A program made the translations under genes and the position numbers. Below are positions 1-5,238 of a stretch of 7,013 nt of DNA, piece after piece (the stretch's first letter is position 1; the number at the start of each line of letters is the position of its first letter). The DNA comes from an uncultured Lachnospiraceae bacterium (GTDB taxonomy: Bacteria > Bacillota > Clostridia > Lachnospirales > Lachnospiraceae). The stretch covers positions 1-7,013 of the forward strand of contig CANRJU010000135.1 in the NCBI GenBank assembly GCA_947631075.1, read 5' to 3'. The notes beneath the pieces are model-generated. The model worked only from the letters and a program-made list of their open reading frames with translations, had not been told where the DNA came from and made no database searches.

Positions 1-390
1 ATCCCCCAGATACACGCCGTCCAGATCGCCCGACCACAAAAAGGAAAAATGCTTTTCCTGGTTCAGAACGTAGAAATAATCCCCGCAGTTTTTCACCAGT
101 TCATGCGCGTCGAAGGGCTTGTTCTCCAGTGAGATCCCCTTCCTCTCAACCTGTAGCAGAGTTCGCAGATCCGCCGCGAACCTCGCCGCCTGCAGAGAAA
201 TCCGGTCCATGCAGCTCAGAAAATAGCCGGCCCGCTTATAATCCTCTGTCTCCAGCGCGTGAACAGCCATCTGATCCATGTCAGACAGCGCCGACAGCGA
301 CGTGTGCAGTTCGCCCAGTACCGTGTCCCATAGCGCCAGCTCGCTGTTCTCCTGCGGCCCGCGGCTCTCCGGATGGAAATTCATTTTCAT
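1..390 (-). CDS. Histidine-kinase-like protein, N-terminal part (runs off the left edge)
   Basis: The reading frame stays open for 130 codons from an ATG at 390 to the window edge, and the start has an ideal ribosome binding site (AAGGAGGA, 398-405). Residues 24-80 resemble the HisKA dimerisation helices of Lachnospiraceae hybrid kinases. ELHTSLSAL (27-35) lines up with the H-box pattern EIRTPLNAI, and ISLENKPFDAHEL (86-98) looks like the usual linker before the ATPase domain. The visible part ends at LGD (128-130), where the ATPase domain would be expected to begin outside the window. Only about 25 residues precede the helices, with no signal peptide or membrane segment, so the visible part is soluble. 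In this alignment the phosphoacceptor histidine is a glycine (G26). The protein could therefore be a degenerate kinase or a scaffold. The family call rests on pattern recognition without a search and is moderate; the gene itself is well supported. Confidence 0.65.
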   Translation of the reverse strand, partial: MKMNFHPESRGPQENSELALWDTVLGELHTSLSALSDMDQMAVHALETEDYKRAGYFLSCMDRISLQAARFAADLRTLLQVERKGISLENKPFDAHELVKNCGDYFYVLNQEKHFSFLWSGDLDGVYLGD

Positions 391-397
391 ATAGCAG

Positions 398-405
398 TCC
401 TCCTT
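398..405 (-). promoter_or_regulatory. Ribosome binding site of the kinase-like gene
   Basis: AAGGAGGA on the minus strand lies 7 nt before the ATG at 390. It fixes that start over the second in-frame ATG at 384. Confidence 0.8.
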
Positions 406-449
406 CCCAGACGTCCGTACCATCTGACCTCTTACATCTGGTTTCGTAT

Positions 450-488
450 CGTATACCATAAGTGTACCATAAATTTGTCTCTTTTGAA
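450..488 (-). promoter_or_regulatory. Candidate promoter with an 11-bp tandem repeat, kinase-like gene
   Basis: On the minus strand, TTCAAA (483-488), a 16-nt spacer and TACACT (461-466) preceded by TGG form a plausible extended -10 promoter. A second TGG-TATACG (450-458) lies exactly 11 bp further on. The two -10-like elements belong to two contiguous copies of one unit, TTATGGTACAC (462-472) and TTATGGTATAC (451-461), which differ at one base. Either this is a doubled core promoter, or a regulator binds the repeats on one face of the helix. The region sits between the terminator at 521-555 and the start codon at 390, so a promoter is expected here. Confidence 0.4.
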
Positions 489-520
489 CAGGAAAAGATA
501 AATCTTCCCCCTTTTGCGCA

Positions 521-555
521 ATAAAAAAGGACCCTCGGCACATTTGGGGTCCTTT
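521..555 (-). terminator. Rho-independent terminator downstream of the DUF6033-like gene
   Basis: On the minus strand, AAAGGACCC (547-555) pairs perfectly with GGGTCCTTT (526-534) across a 12-nt loop. Transcription then runs into a T tract (TTTTTT, 523-528). The hairpin begins 16 nt after the stop codon at 571-573 and separates this gene from the kinase-like gene. A weaker T-rich stretch also follows the stem on the plus strand, but no plus-strand gene ends here. Confidence 0.85.
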
Positions 556-570
556 CTTCCCTTTTGATTT

Positions 571-1110
571 TTAAACCTGAACATCCAGTTTGTTTTTCTT
601 CTTTTTCTCCTGTGTCTCCTGCGCCTTTTTCCGCTGGATTTTAATTTTTTCGCGGATTTTCTCCGGCCAGCTCGTCTTATCTTTTTTATCCAGGTCAAAA
701 AGGCTTCTTTTGGTACCGCTGCCGGAGCGGCTGATGCTCCACGCCCTCAGCCCGCCGTCCGCCGTGATGATAAATCCGCCGGCAATCACTCCCTCGCGCC
801 GGAACATTCCCGACTGAATCCCCTGGGCGCAGTCGTAGATCAGCGCCTCGTACTCCAGTCTCTTTTCCGGGTCGCTCTCCATCTGCTTCAGAATATTCGG
901 AGCAATCGCCAGATTGTTTCCCCCTTTGCCTGAGAACGGCGCCGTGTTTGTAGAAAATTTGACGTCCGAATATTTCTCCTTCAATTCGCTTAGCACGCTG
1001 TTTTTCTTGTCCGTTTCCCTGCCCTCAGCCGCGCTCTCGGCCTCCATTTTTCCTTTCGCGTAGTCGTACGCCGCCTCCGAAACCCAGCTGTTTCCCACTT
1101 TTACTGCCAT
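571..1110 (-). CDS. DUF6033-like cytoplasmic protein, function unknown
   Basis: This 179-residue protein begins MAVKVGNSWVSEAAYDYAK and contains FSTNTAPFSGKGGNNLAIAP (about 52-71), ILKQMESDPEKRLEYEALIYD (about 73-93) and GFIITADGGLRAWSISRSG (about 112-130). I recognise this arrangement from the DUF6033 family, common in Clostridia and without a known function. There is no signal peptide or membrane segment. The last 40 or so residues are very rich in lysine (residues 134-175), which suggests an exposed basic tail. The start is supported by GGAGGA at 1117-1122, 6 nt before the ATG. The gene appears monocistronic, with its own candidate promoter and a clear terminator. The family assignment is from memory and has no bearing on function. 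Confidence 0.85.
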   Translation of the reverse strand: MAVKVGNSWVSEAAYDYAKGKMEAESAAEGRETDKKNSVLSELKEKYSDVKFSTNTAPFSGKGGNNLAIAPNILKQMESDPEKRLEYEALIYDCAQGIQSGMFRREGVIAGGFIITADGGLRAWSISRSGSGTKRSLFDLDKKDKTSWPEKIREKIKIQRKKAQETQEKKKKNKLDVQV

Positions 1111-1146
1111 AATTTTTCCTCCAATCCTTTTTAATAAATGTCAATA

Positions 1147-1175
1147 AAAATAACATTCCAATCATTTAACGCCAA
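1147..1175 (-). promoter_or_regulatory. Candidate promoter of the DUF6033-like gene
   Basis: On the minus strand, TTGGCG (1170-1175), a 17-nt spacer and TATTTT (1147-1152) with TGT directly upstream fit an extended -10 sigma-A promoter. It predicts a leader of about 30 nt. The surrounding 95-bp gap is very AT-rich, so chance matches are likely. Confidence 0.35.
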
Positions 1176-1206
1176 ATAGCAAAAATAATTAAATACCCAA
1201 TAAATA

Positions 1207-2457
1207 TCAAACAAAATATTTAAACATGCAGGCAAAAAATGTTTTCTGCCCATCCTTATAAGGTATTTCCAAATCCGGCTGGTCTCCGCTGTAATCCACA
1301 TAAATCACATTGGGCGTATCGCCGATTCCCGGCATTTTCATGTACGCGTCGAATCCGATCCAGAAGCCTTCCGTCTGCTCCGGGATTTCATTTTCCCGCA
1401 GAACTTCCTCAAAGGCGTCCCGGTTCAGATAAATACGGCTCCCGTCCGCGCGGAAAGCCCTGTCAAGCTCGCTGCTCGGCGGGAGAAAAAAATAATTTCC
1501 CTTCTGGTCTACCAGGCTGATCCCCGCCATCTCCGTGTATTTGGGAAAAGAAGCCTGCCGGATTCCGAACAGCGCGCCCGCCAGAAGAAGCCCGCCCATC
1601 ACGCACATAAGCGCCGTCCGGCCTTTTCGATAGGGCGTATGCTCCGCCACCTTCTGAAAGCGCCGCCGCAGTTCCCGGTTATCGCGCTCCCCCGCGAAAG
1701 CCGCCAGACTTTCCGGCGCCTGCTCCGACCGCAGGAGCTTTACGCTTTTTAACAGGACATTTCCATATTCATAAGACGTGAGGCCGCCCCGCTGCATGAC
1801 CGCCCTGTCGCAGATATCTTCCATATCCTTTTTTAGAAATTTCATGCTGAGAGAAAGAAAAATATTCGGCCACAAAATCACGCGCAAAATATCCCACAGC
1901 AGATACACCCACAAATGCCCCAGCCGGATGTGTGTCCGCTCGTGGAGAATGACCGTCCTCAATTCTTCCTCGTCAAGCCGTTCCAGCATCACGGCGGGAA
2001 TCACGATTTTCGGGCGCAGCGCTCCTATGGCGTACGGCGTGGCCGGCTCCCGGTTCACAAAAATTTTCCGGCCGCCCCACGGCCTCTGTTCCATCTCCCC
2101 GACAAGGCGGGCGAGCTTCACGCGCCGGCGGAAAATGAGAAACGCGCTGACCGCCATGCCGGCCAGGTACAGGTCCCCCGCGACCGGATGCTGGACGCAG
2201 AAAACGTGCCACCGCAAAAAAATCCGGGCAATCGGGTTTTCGTCATAGAACAGCTCCAGCCTGCCCGCAAAGGGCGTCAGCAAAAACACTCCCCACAGCA
2301 TTCCCCTTAAAAATGTTCTTTTTTGAAAAATCTGCCGCAGCGCCAGGACTAAAACGAGCAGAAAAAGCGAAATCCACACGCACCATCCCAACTGAATCGC
2401 GAAATATACCCGGCACTGCTTGTAAAACCACATAAACATACCCATTGTAATCTCCAT
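1207..2457 (-). CDS. M56 (BlaR1/MecR1-type) membrane metallopeptidase
   Basis: This is a 416-residue multi-pass membrane protein. Membrane segments are apparent at about 17-40, 52-70, 91-110 and 281-300. The cytoplasmic zinc-protease region carries the intact motif HERTH (172-176) followed by the MEDICD segment (212-217), where E213 can supply the third zinc ligand. BlaR1-type proteins sense an outside signal and cleave a cytoplasmic partner. The outer C-terminal domain (about 301-416) is short and lacks the penicillin-binding SxxK domain of true BlaR1, so a beta-lactam sensor is unlikely. No BlaI/MecI-type repressor adjoins it; instead the gene is divergent from a sigma factor/DUF4367 pair, whose products are possible targets (inference). 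The ATG at 2457 is chosen over one at 2517 because GGAGGT (2465-2470) lies 7 nt ahead of it and the added residues look non-coding. Confidence 0.88.
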   Translation of the reverse strand: MEITMGMFMWFYKQCRVYFAIQLGWCVWISLFLLVLVLALRQIFQKRTFLRGMLWGVFLLTPFAGRLELFYDENPIARIFLRWHVFCVQHPVAGDLYLAGMAVSAFLIFRRRVKLARLVGEMEQRPWGGRKIFVNREPATPYAIGALRPKIVIPAVMLERLDEEELRTVILHERTHIRLGHLWVYLLWDILRVILWPNIFLSLSMKFLKKDMEDICDRAVMQRGGLTSYEYGNVLLKSVKLLRSEQAPESLAAFAGERDNRELRRRFQKVAEHTPYRKGRTALMCVMGGLLLAGALFGIRQASFPKYTEMAGISLVDQKGNYFFLPPSSELDRAFRADGSRIYLNRDAFEEVLRENEIPEQTEGFWIGFDAYMKMPGIGDTPNVIYVDYSGDQPDLEIPYKDGQKTFFACMFKYFV

Positions 2458-2464
2458 CACACGA

Positions 2465-2470
2465 ACCTCC
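2465..2470 (-). promoter_or_regulatory. Ribosome binding site that sets the M56 peptidase start
   Basis: GGAGGT on the minus strand, 7 nt before the ATG at 2457. It decides against the upstream in-frame ATGs at 2517 and 2472. Confidence 0.75.
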
Positions 2471-2546
2471 ATTCCGGAGCAAGAGTTCCCAGTCAGTGAT
2501 TCCGATAGCCGTCTCATATATTATATCGGTCAACAGATGTTATTTA

Positions 2547-2575
2547 TTAATATCAAATTGTTATCCTGCCAGCAA
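2547..2575 (-). promoter_or_regulatory. Candidate divergent promoter of the M56 peptidase gene
   Basis: On the minus strand, TTGCTG (2570-2575), a 17-nt spacer and TATTAA (2547-2552) with TGA upstream form an extended -10 type promoter. It uses the same inverted repeat as the plus-strand promoter, in mirror image. The predicted leader is about 80 nt. Both hexamers are imperfect, so this is less certain than the plus-strand promoter. Confidence 0.35.
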
Positions 2576-2582
2576 TTTGATA
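2551..2582. promoter_or_regulatory. Perfect inverted-repeat operator candidate in the divergent control region
   Basis: TATCAAATTG (2551-2560) and CAATTTGATA (2573-2582) are a perfect 10-bp inverted repeat separated by 12 bp, with half-site centres 22 bp apart, about two helical turns. The repeat spans the -35 and touches the -10 of the plus-strand promoter and does the same for the minus-strand candidate. A dimeric regulator bound here would control both the M56 gene and the sigma operon. The regulator is not identified. Confidence 0.6.
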
Positions 2583-2586
2583 CAAT
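2558..2586 (+). promoter_or_regulatory. Promoter of the sigma factor / DUF4367 operon
   Basis: TTGTTA (2558-2563), a 17-nt spacer and TACAAT (2581-2586), preceded by TGA, match an extended -10 housekeeping promoter. Transcription would start near 2593, giving a leader of about 73 nt. An autoregulated ECF-type promoter was looked for and not recognised. Confidence 0.65.
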
Positions 2587-2653
2587 ATATCTATGTGGAA
2601 ATTTTTATTGGGAAATGAGGACGAAAAGATTACAGCAGAACACAGATAATTCC

Positions 2654-2659
2654 AGGAGA
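2654..2659 (+). promoter_or_regulatory. Ribosome binding site that sets the sigma factor start
   Basis: AGGAGA, 6 nt before the ATG at 2666. The in-frame ATG at 2537 is rejected because it lies upstream of the promoter at 2558-2586. Confidence 0.7.
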
Positions 2660-2665
2660 TCAAAG

Positions 2666-3214
2666 ATGATACGATTTATGCGGGAAATAGAGGGGGCAGA
2701 GGACCGGGAGAAGTTCCGGCGCATATACGCGAAATACCACCAGCTCATATACCATGTCGCCTACCAGATTTTACATAATAATGAAGACGCGGAGGACGCC
2801 GTTCAGGAGACATTTATGCGCGTTGCGGAAAATTTATCAAAAATTTCCGAGCCGATTTGTCCCAAAACGAAGAATTTTTTGGTTATTATATGTAAGAACG
2901 TGTCTCTGAACATGTTGAGAGAACGGAACCGGGCCGGTATGGCGGAGCTGCCGGACAACCTGCCGGATGAGCGCACCGGGGCGGATCCGCAGGAGACAAG
3001 CAGCGAAAAGGATCTGATGCAGCGCGTAGTGGAGGCGATTCTGGCACTGCCGGACCGGTACCGGGACTGTATGTATATGGAACTGATTCAGGAAATGAGT
3101 TACAGGGAGATCGCGTCCGCGCTGGGGCAAAAGCCGGAGACGGTGCGGAAGCGGCTCCAGAGAGGAAAGAAACTGTTGAGAGAAAAATTGAGAGAAATGG
3201 GGTGTGAGCCATGA
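2666..3214 (+). CDS. ECF-like sigma-70 family RNA polymerase sigma factor
   Basis: This 182-residue protein has the two-domain build of extracytoplasmic-function sigma factors. Region 2 (about 15-85) includes YHQLIYHVAYQILHNNEDAE followed by DAVQETFMRV, the usual core-binding and -10 recognition segment. Region 4 (about 118-172) includes LPDRYRD and the helix-turn-helix SYREIASALGQKPETVRKRL, which reads the -35 element. The linker (about 90-115) is acidic and short, as expected. Such factors redirect RNA polymerase to a small regulon, commonly for envelope stress. The gene overlaps the next by 4 nt (ATGA at 3211-3214), which implies translational coupling to the putative anti-sigma factor. 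Its regulon is unknown; the downstream secreted-protein genes are candidates only by position. Confidence 0.92.
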   Translation: MIRFMREIEGAEDREKFRRIYAKYHQLIYHVAYQILHNNEDAEDAVQETFMRVAENLSKISEPICPKTKNFLVIICKNVSLNMLRERNRAGMAELPDNLPDERTGADPQETSSEKDLMQRVVEAILALPDRYRDCMYMELIQEMSYREIASALGQKPETVRKRLQRGKKLLREKLREMGCEP

Positions 3215-3912
3215 AGATTGATGAGAAAGTTCTGAAGGAGGCCTTCCGCCAGGCTCAGGATATCGCGACAAAAGAAATGGAAGAAAAGGCGTGGGAGTCG
3301 GACGAGACGGAGCCGGACCGGGACTGGGAAATGCTGTACGAGGCGGGACGGATGAGGAAGAAAAAGGAGCGGACCGGGTACCGGAGAAGGGCGCGGATTG
3401 CCGCCGCTGTCATGCTGGTGCTGACAGTGGGGATTGCCTCTGCCTTTACCGCGGAGGCCAGCCAGATTGGATTTATACGGACGCTGACGCAGTGGTTCGT
3501 AGATAAGGGAGATTCCCACGACGACTTCCGCTACAAGCAGAGCGAGCAGAAGGAAGAAGCCTCCCAGCCTCCGCAGACGCTGGAGACAATATATGAGCCG
3601 ACCTATATCCCGGATGGGTTTGAGCTGGCGGTTGATGATTTAGTTGGAGGAATCGGCTACACGCAGGAGTATGTAAGGGGAAAGAAGGATATATGGTTTA
3701 GTCAGGATACAATAAATGCCACAATTTCCATTGACTCTGAGAATATGAAGCGCGAAACGGTCGTAATACAGGGGTATGAAGGTCAGATGAACATCAAAAA
3801 GGGAGAGACGATCTTAGTGTGGGCGACGAACGAGTATATCTTTACCATAAGTAGCAGCTTGGGAAAGGAGGAGGTCCTTAAAGTGGCGGAGAGCGTCGCT
3901 GTAAAAGAGTAA
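3211..3912 (+). CDS. Single-pass membrane DUF4367 protein, probable anti-sigma factor
   Basis: The 233-residue product has a charged cytoplasmic N-terminus (1-61), one membrane segment (about 62-80, IAAAVMLVLTVGIASAFT) and an outer domain. The last 100 or so residues match the DUF4367 pattern: YEPTYIPDGFELA (128-140), then a strand-rich stretch, ILVWATNEYIFTISS (201-215) and a final helix EEVLKVAESV (220-229). DUF4367 proteins are often encoded directly after ECF-like sigma factors in Clostridia. This one starts inside the sigma stop codon (ATGA overlap). The inferred role is to hold the sigma factor at the membrane until an outside signal arrives. No zinc-finger HxxxCxxC anti-sigma motif is visible, so the binding mode would be atypical. 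The weak ribosome binding site fits coupled translation. Confidence 0.82.
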   Translation: MKIDEKVLKEAFRQAQDIATKEMEEKAWESDETEPDRDWEMLYEAGRMRKKKERTGYRRRARIAAAVMLVLTVGIASAFTAEASQIGFIRTLTQWFVDKGDSHDDFRYKQSEQKEEASQPPQTLETIYEPTYIPDGFELAVDDLVGGIGYTQEYVRGKKDIWFSQDTINATISIDSENMKRETVVIQGYEGQMNIKKGETILVWATNEYIFTISSSLGKEEVLKVAESVAVKE

Positions 3913-3915
3913 GAA

Positions 3916-3954
3916 AAAATTTTTTGAAAAAAATAAAAAAATTTCAAAAATTTT
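3916..3954. repeat. AT-only inverted repeat after the DUF4367 gene
   Basis: AAAATTTTTTGAAA (3916-3929) and TTTCAAAAATTTT (3942-3954) are inverted copies, one base different in length, separated by a 12-nt A-rich loop. The arms hold almost no G or C. As RNA this would be a weak, U-rich terminator-like hairpin; as DNA it would be a curved A-tract region just upstream of the next promoter, possibly an UP-type element. Confidence 0.4.
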
Positions 3955-3962
3955 GTCCCATT

Positions 3963-3990
3963 TTGTCAATTTGCGGAGTTATTATATATG
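3963..3990 (+). promoter_or_regulatory. Candidate promoter of the first secreted-protein gene
   Basis: TTGTCA (3963-3968), a 16-nt spacer and TATATG (3985-3990) fit a sigma-A-type promoter, with A-tract DNA just upstream. A near copy of the -35 block, TTTTGTC, lies exactly 10 bp upstream (3951-3957 versus 3961-3967). Transcription would start near 3997, at the edge of the palindrome at 3998-4015. Confidence 0.45.
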
Positions 3991-3997
3991 AAGCAAT

Positions 3998-4015
3998 GAA
4001 TACCGGACGGTATTC
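3998..4015. promoter_or_regulatory. 18-bp palindrome at the predicted transcription start
   Basis: GAATACCG and CGGTATTC are perfect inverted copies separated by GA. At the predicted +1 this is a classic place for a repressor operator. In RNA it could form a short 7-bp hairpin ahead of the ribosome binding site. The binding protein is unknown, and I did not find a second copy in the window. Confidence 0.5.
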
Positions 4016-4038
4016 GCAGAGAAAGGATGGATGAAAAG

Positions 4039-4470
4039 ATGAAAAAAAGAAACATGTGGCTATCATTTGTGTTGGCAGGCGCTCTGTGCCTGACGCCAGT
4101 GCAGACGGGAAACGCGAAGGCGATATCGGCTGTCGGGGGTGGAGGAACGGTCTCGCCCTGTTACCTGTATACGAGCACCCTCTTTACCAATCTTTCCATA
4201 AGCGGGAAATCCGCGACCATAACAGGCAGAGTGAAAGGCATAACTGGTACTGCCACGAAGATCCATGTAAAGCTGGTATTGCAGAAATACACAGATGGCG
4301 GCTGGAGCAAAGTGGAGGCTTATGAAAAGACGGAAAATTCTGCATATTGCTCACTGGAAAAGACCAAGTCGGTATCTTCCGGCAAGTATCGGGTGAAAGG
4401 AGTTTATACCGTCTATAAGGGAGAAAAATCCGAGAAAACAACGCAGTACAGCAATACTGTATCCTGCTGA
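4039..4470 (+). CDS. Small secreted protein, function unknown
   Basis: The 143-residue product begins with a typical Sec signal peptide (1-28: basic MKKR, hydrophobic LSFVLAGALCL, cleavage after NAKA). The mature part is about 115 residues. It is rich in Ser, Thr, Lys and Gly and alternates short strands, for example ATITGRVKG (59-67), IHVKLVLQKYTDGGWSKVEAY (about 75-95) and GKYRVKGVYTVYKG (115-128). This pattern suggests an Ig-like or other beta-sandwich fold. Three cysteines (C41, C104, C143) remain after cleavage. No lipobox, LPXTG or wall-binding repeat is seen, so it is probably released. The upstream ATG at 4027 abuts the AAAGG ribosome binding site with no spacer, so 4039 is preferred. 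I do not recognise the family. Confidence 0.75.
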   Translation: MKKRNMWLSFVLAGALCLTPVQTGNAKAISAVGGGGTVSPCYLYTSTLFTNLSISGKSATITGRVKGITGTATKIHVKLVLQKYTDGGWSKVEAYEKTENSAYCSLEKTKSVSSGKYRVKGVYTVYKGEKSEKTTQYSNTVSC

Positions 4471-4496
4471 TGTTTTAAACCGACAAAAGGCGGATG

Positions 4497-4545
4497 TGTG
4501 ACAGATGATGAAAAAACGCAGTTACATTTTTTATTGCTTGTCACA
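4497..4545. other. Two-tier hairpin after the first secreted-protein gene
   Basis: TGTGACA (4497-4503) pairs with TGTCACA (4539-4545), and inside it AAAAAA (4511-4516) pairs with TTTTTT (4527-4532), separated by nearly symmetrical internal loops of 7 and 6 nt and a 10-nt end loop. It begins 26 nt after the stop codon, where a terminator is expected, but no T tract follows. It could be a mRNA 3'-end stabiliser or a weak terminator. Confidence 0.35.
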
Positions 4546-4583
4546 TAATACGCTTCGGAAAGGTGGTGAAAGAATGTATGAAC

Positions 4584-4589
4584 TATAAA
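4584..4589 (+). promoter_or_regulatory. -10-like element placed to start the structured RNA
   Basis: TATAAA would start transcription near 4596, one base before the outer stem of the predicted RNA at 4597-4741. No convincing -35 element is present at 16-18 nt spacing, so either another sigma factor or an activator is needed, or this is chance. Confidence 0.25.
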
Positions 4590-4596
4590 TGTGTAG

Positions 4597-4741
4597 TCTT
4601 TTACAGAGATTCCATTGAAGTAAGCGTTCTTTTCATAATGTAGCCATCTGACAATGGCATACTGAAAAGAACGCCAAAAAAAATAACACACAATTACCAT
4701 ACCATAGATAGGCGGTAATTGCCAGAGGAATCTCTAAAAGA
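4597..4741 (+). ncRNA. Predicted three-way-junction RNA (structured leader, small RNA or MITE-like element)
   Basis: Three nested helices can be drawn. The closing stem P1 pairs AGAGATTCC (4605-4613) with GGAATCTCT (4727-4735) and continues, past a 2-nt bulge, through TCTTTT (4597-4602) with AAAAGA (4736-4741): 15 base pairs. P2 pairs GCGTTCTTTTCA (4624-4635) with TGAAAAGAACGC (4663-4674), 12 perfect pairs, topped by GCCAT/ATGGC (4643-4647/4654-4658). P3 pairs CAATTACC (4691-4698) with GGTAATTG (4714-4721), 8 perfect pairs. The junction strands are 10, 16 (A-rich) and 5 nt. The element ends 30 nt before the ribosome binding site of the next gene. No ORF of note uses this stretch. I cannot match it to a known riboswitch or small RNA. 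A non-autonomous mobile element with terminal inverted repeats would look similar, though no target-site duplication is evident. Confidence 0.5.
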
Positions 4742-4770
4742 AATTTTAAATCTAAGTTCAAAATGAATAG

Positions 4771-4777
4771 AAGGAGG
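4771..4777 (+). promoter_or_regulatory. Ribosome binding site that sets the second secreted-protein start
   Basis: AAGGAGG, 9 nt before the ATG at 4787. The in-frame ATG at 4763 lies upstream of it and is rejected. Confidence 0.8.
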
Positions 4778-4786
4778 AAACGAAAC

Positions 4787-5212
4787 ATGAGTTATTTTAG
4801 AAAAAAGATGATTAAAGTAATGGCAGTAATGCTGGCTGTCTCAGGGATGATTATGGGCGGTAGTATTGCGCTGGCAGATACCAGTTCCGGCTCAATAACA
4901 GTGGGCCGTGGAGAATCGGTAAACGCCCGTACTGAAACTGAAAAAACTACGGCTACAGGTACGGACGCAAAAATTACTATAACTAGCGTTGTTCCGACGG
5001 ACGACACTATTTCAGTCAACATCCTAAACAAATATGGCAATCTGGCGTGTGCAGAAGCCGCGACGTTTAGAGCAATCAGGGTCAGCACTACAAAGACGCT
5101 GACGTACATGGATGGAAAAGGGAAAAAGGGAAATTTATTCCGTCCGGTATTCGGCATGTCGAATTCTTCAAGATCTGATGTACTTGATGTTACCTATACG
5201 TTTACACCGTAA
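4787..5212 (+). CDS. Small secreted protein, function unknown
   Basis: The 141-residue product has a clear Sec signal peptide (1-30: basic FRKKMIK, hydrophobic VMAVMLAVSGMIMGG, cleavage after IALA). The mature 111 residues are rich in Thr, Ser and Gly, with one cysteine (C88), a DAKITITSV strand (60-68), a basic GKGKKGNLFRP loop (110-120) and a strand-forming end DVLDVTYTFT (131-140). There is no lipobox, sortase signal or membrane anchor. It follows the structured RNA and has a strong ribosome binding site. It shares size, secretion and composition with the product of 4039-4470 but no evident sequence identity. The lipoprotein and ABC-2-like permease genes downstream suggest an exported effector with dedicated protection or export functions, but no bacteriocin family is recognised. 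Confidence 0.75.
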   Translation: MSYFRKKMIKVMAVMLAVSGMIMGGSIALADTSSGSITVGRGESVNARTETEKTTATGTDAKITITSVVPTDDTISVNILNKYGNLACAEAATFRAIRVSTTKTLTYMDGKGKKGNLFRPVFGMSNSSRSDVLDVTYTFTP

Positions 5213-5238
5213 TAGTCGGGCAAAAAAAATGAATAAGA

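Noticed and set aside
432..698. Minus-strand basic open frame overlapping the DUF6033-like gene end
   Set aside because: It is a frame shadow of the lysine-rich tail and runs through the terminator at 521-555.
1139..1144. TTGACA on the minus strand upstream of the DUF6033-like gene
   Set aside because: A -10 at normal spacing would overlap the ribosome binding site at 1117-1122; no such hexamer exists there.
1778..2310. Plus-strand open frames opposite the M56 gene
   Set aside because: They are antisense shadows of a gene with clear catalytic motifs, and have no ribosome binding sites or recognisable domains.
2520..2525. Perfect TATAAT on the minus strand ahead of the M56 gene
   Set aside because: No -35-like hexamer lies 16-18 nt upstream; the nearby TTGACC (2528-2533) is too close. 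It could still contribute, but the site at 2547-2575 fits better.
3100..3519. Minus-strand open frame opposite the sigma/DUF4367 junction
   Set aside because: It is antisense to two well-supported overlapping genes and has low-complexity proline/arginine/leucine composition.
4624..4674. Long hairpin read as an intrinsic terminator
   Set aside because: On the plus strand the stem is followed by A residues, not T; on the minus strand the T run precedes the stem. It is better explained as part of the larger RNA fold.
4413..4700. Minus-strand open frame of 95 codons across the gap
   Set aside because: It overlaps the end of the first secreted-protein gene and the structured element, has no ribosome binding site and reads as non-coding composition.
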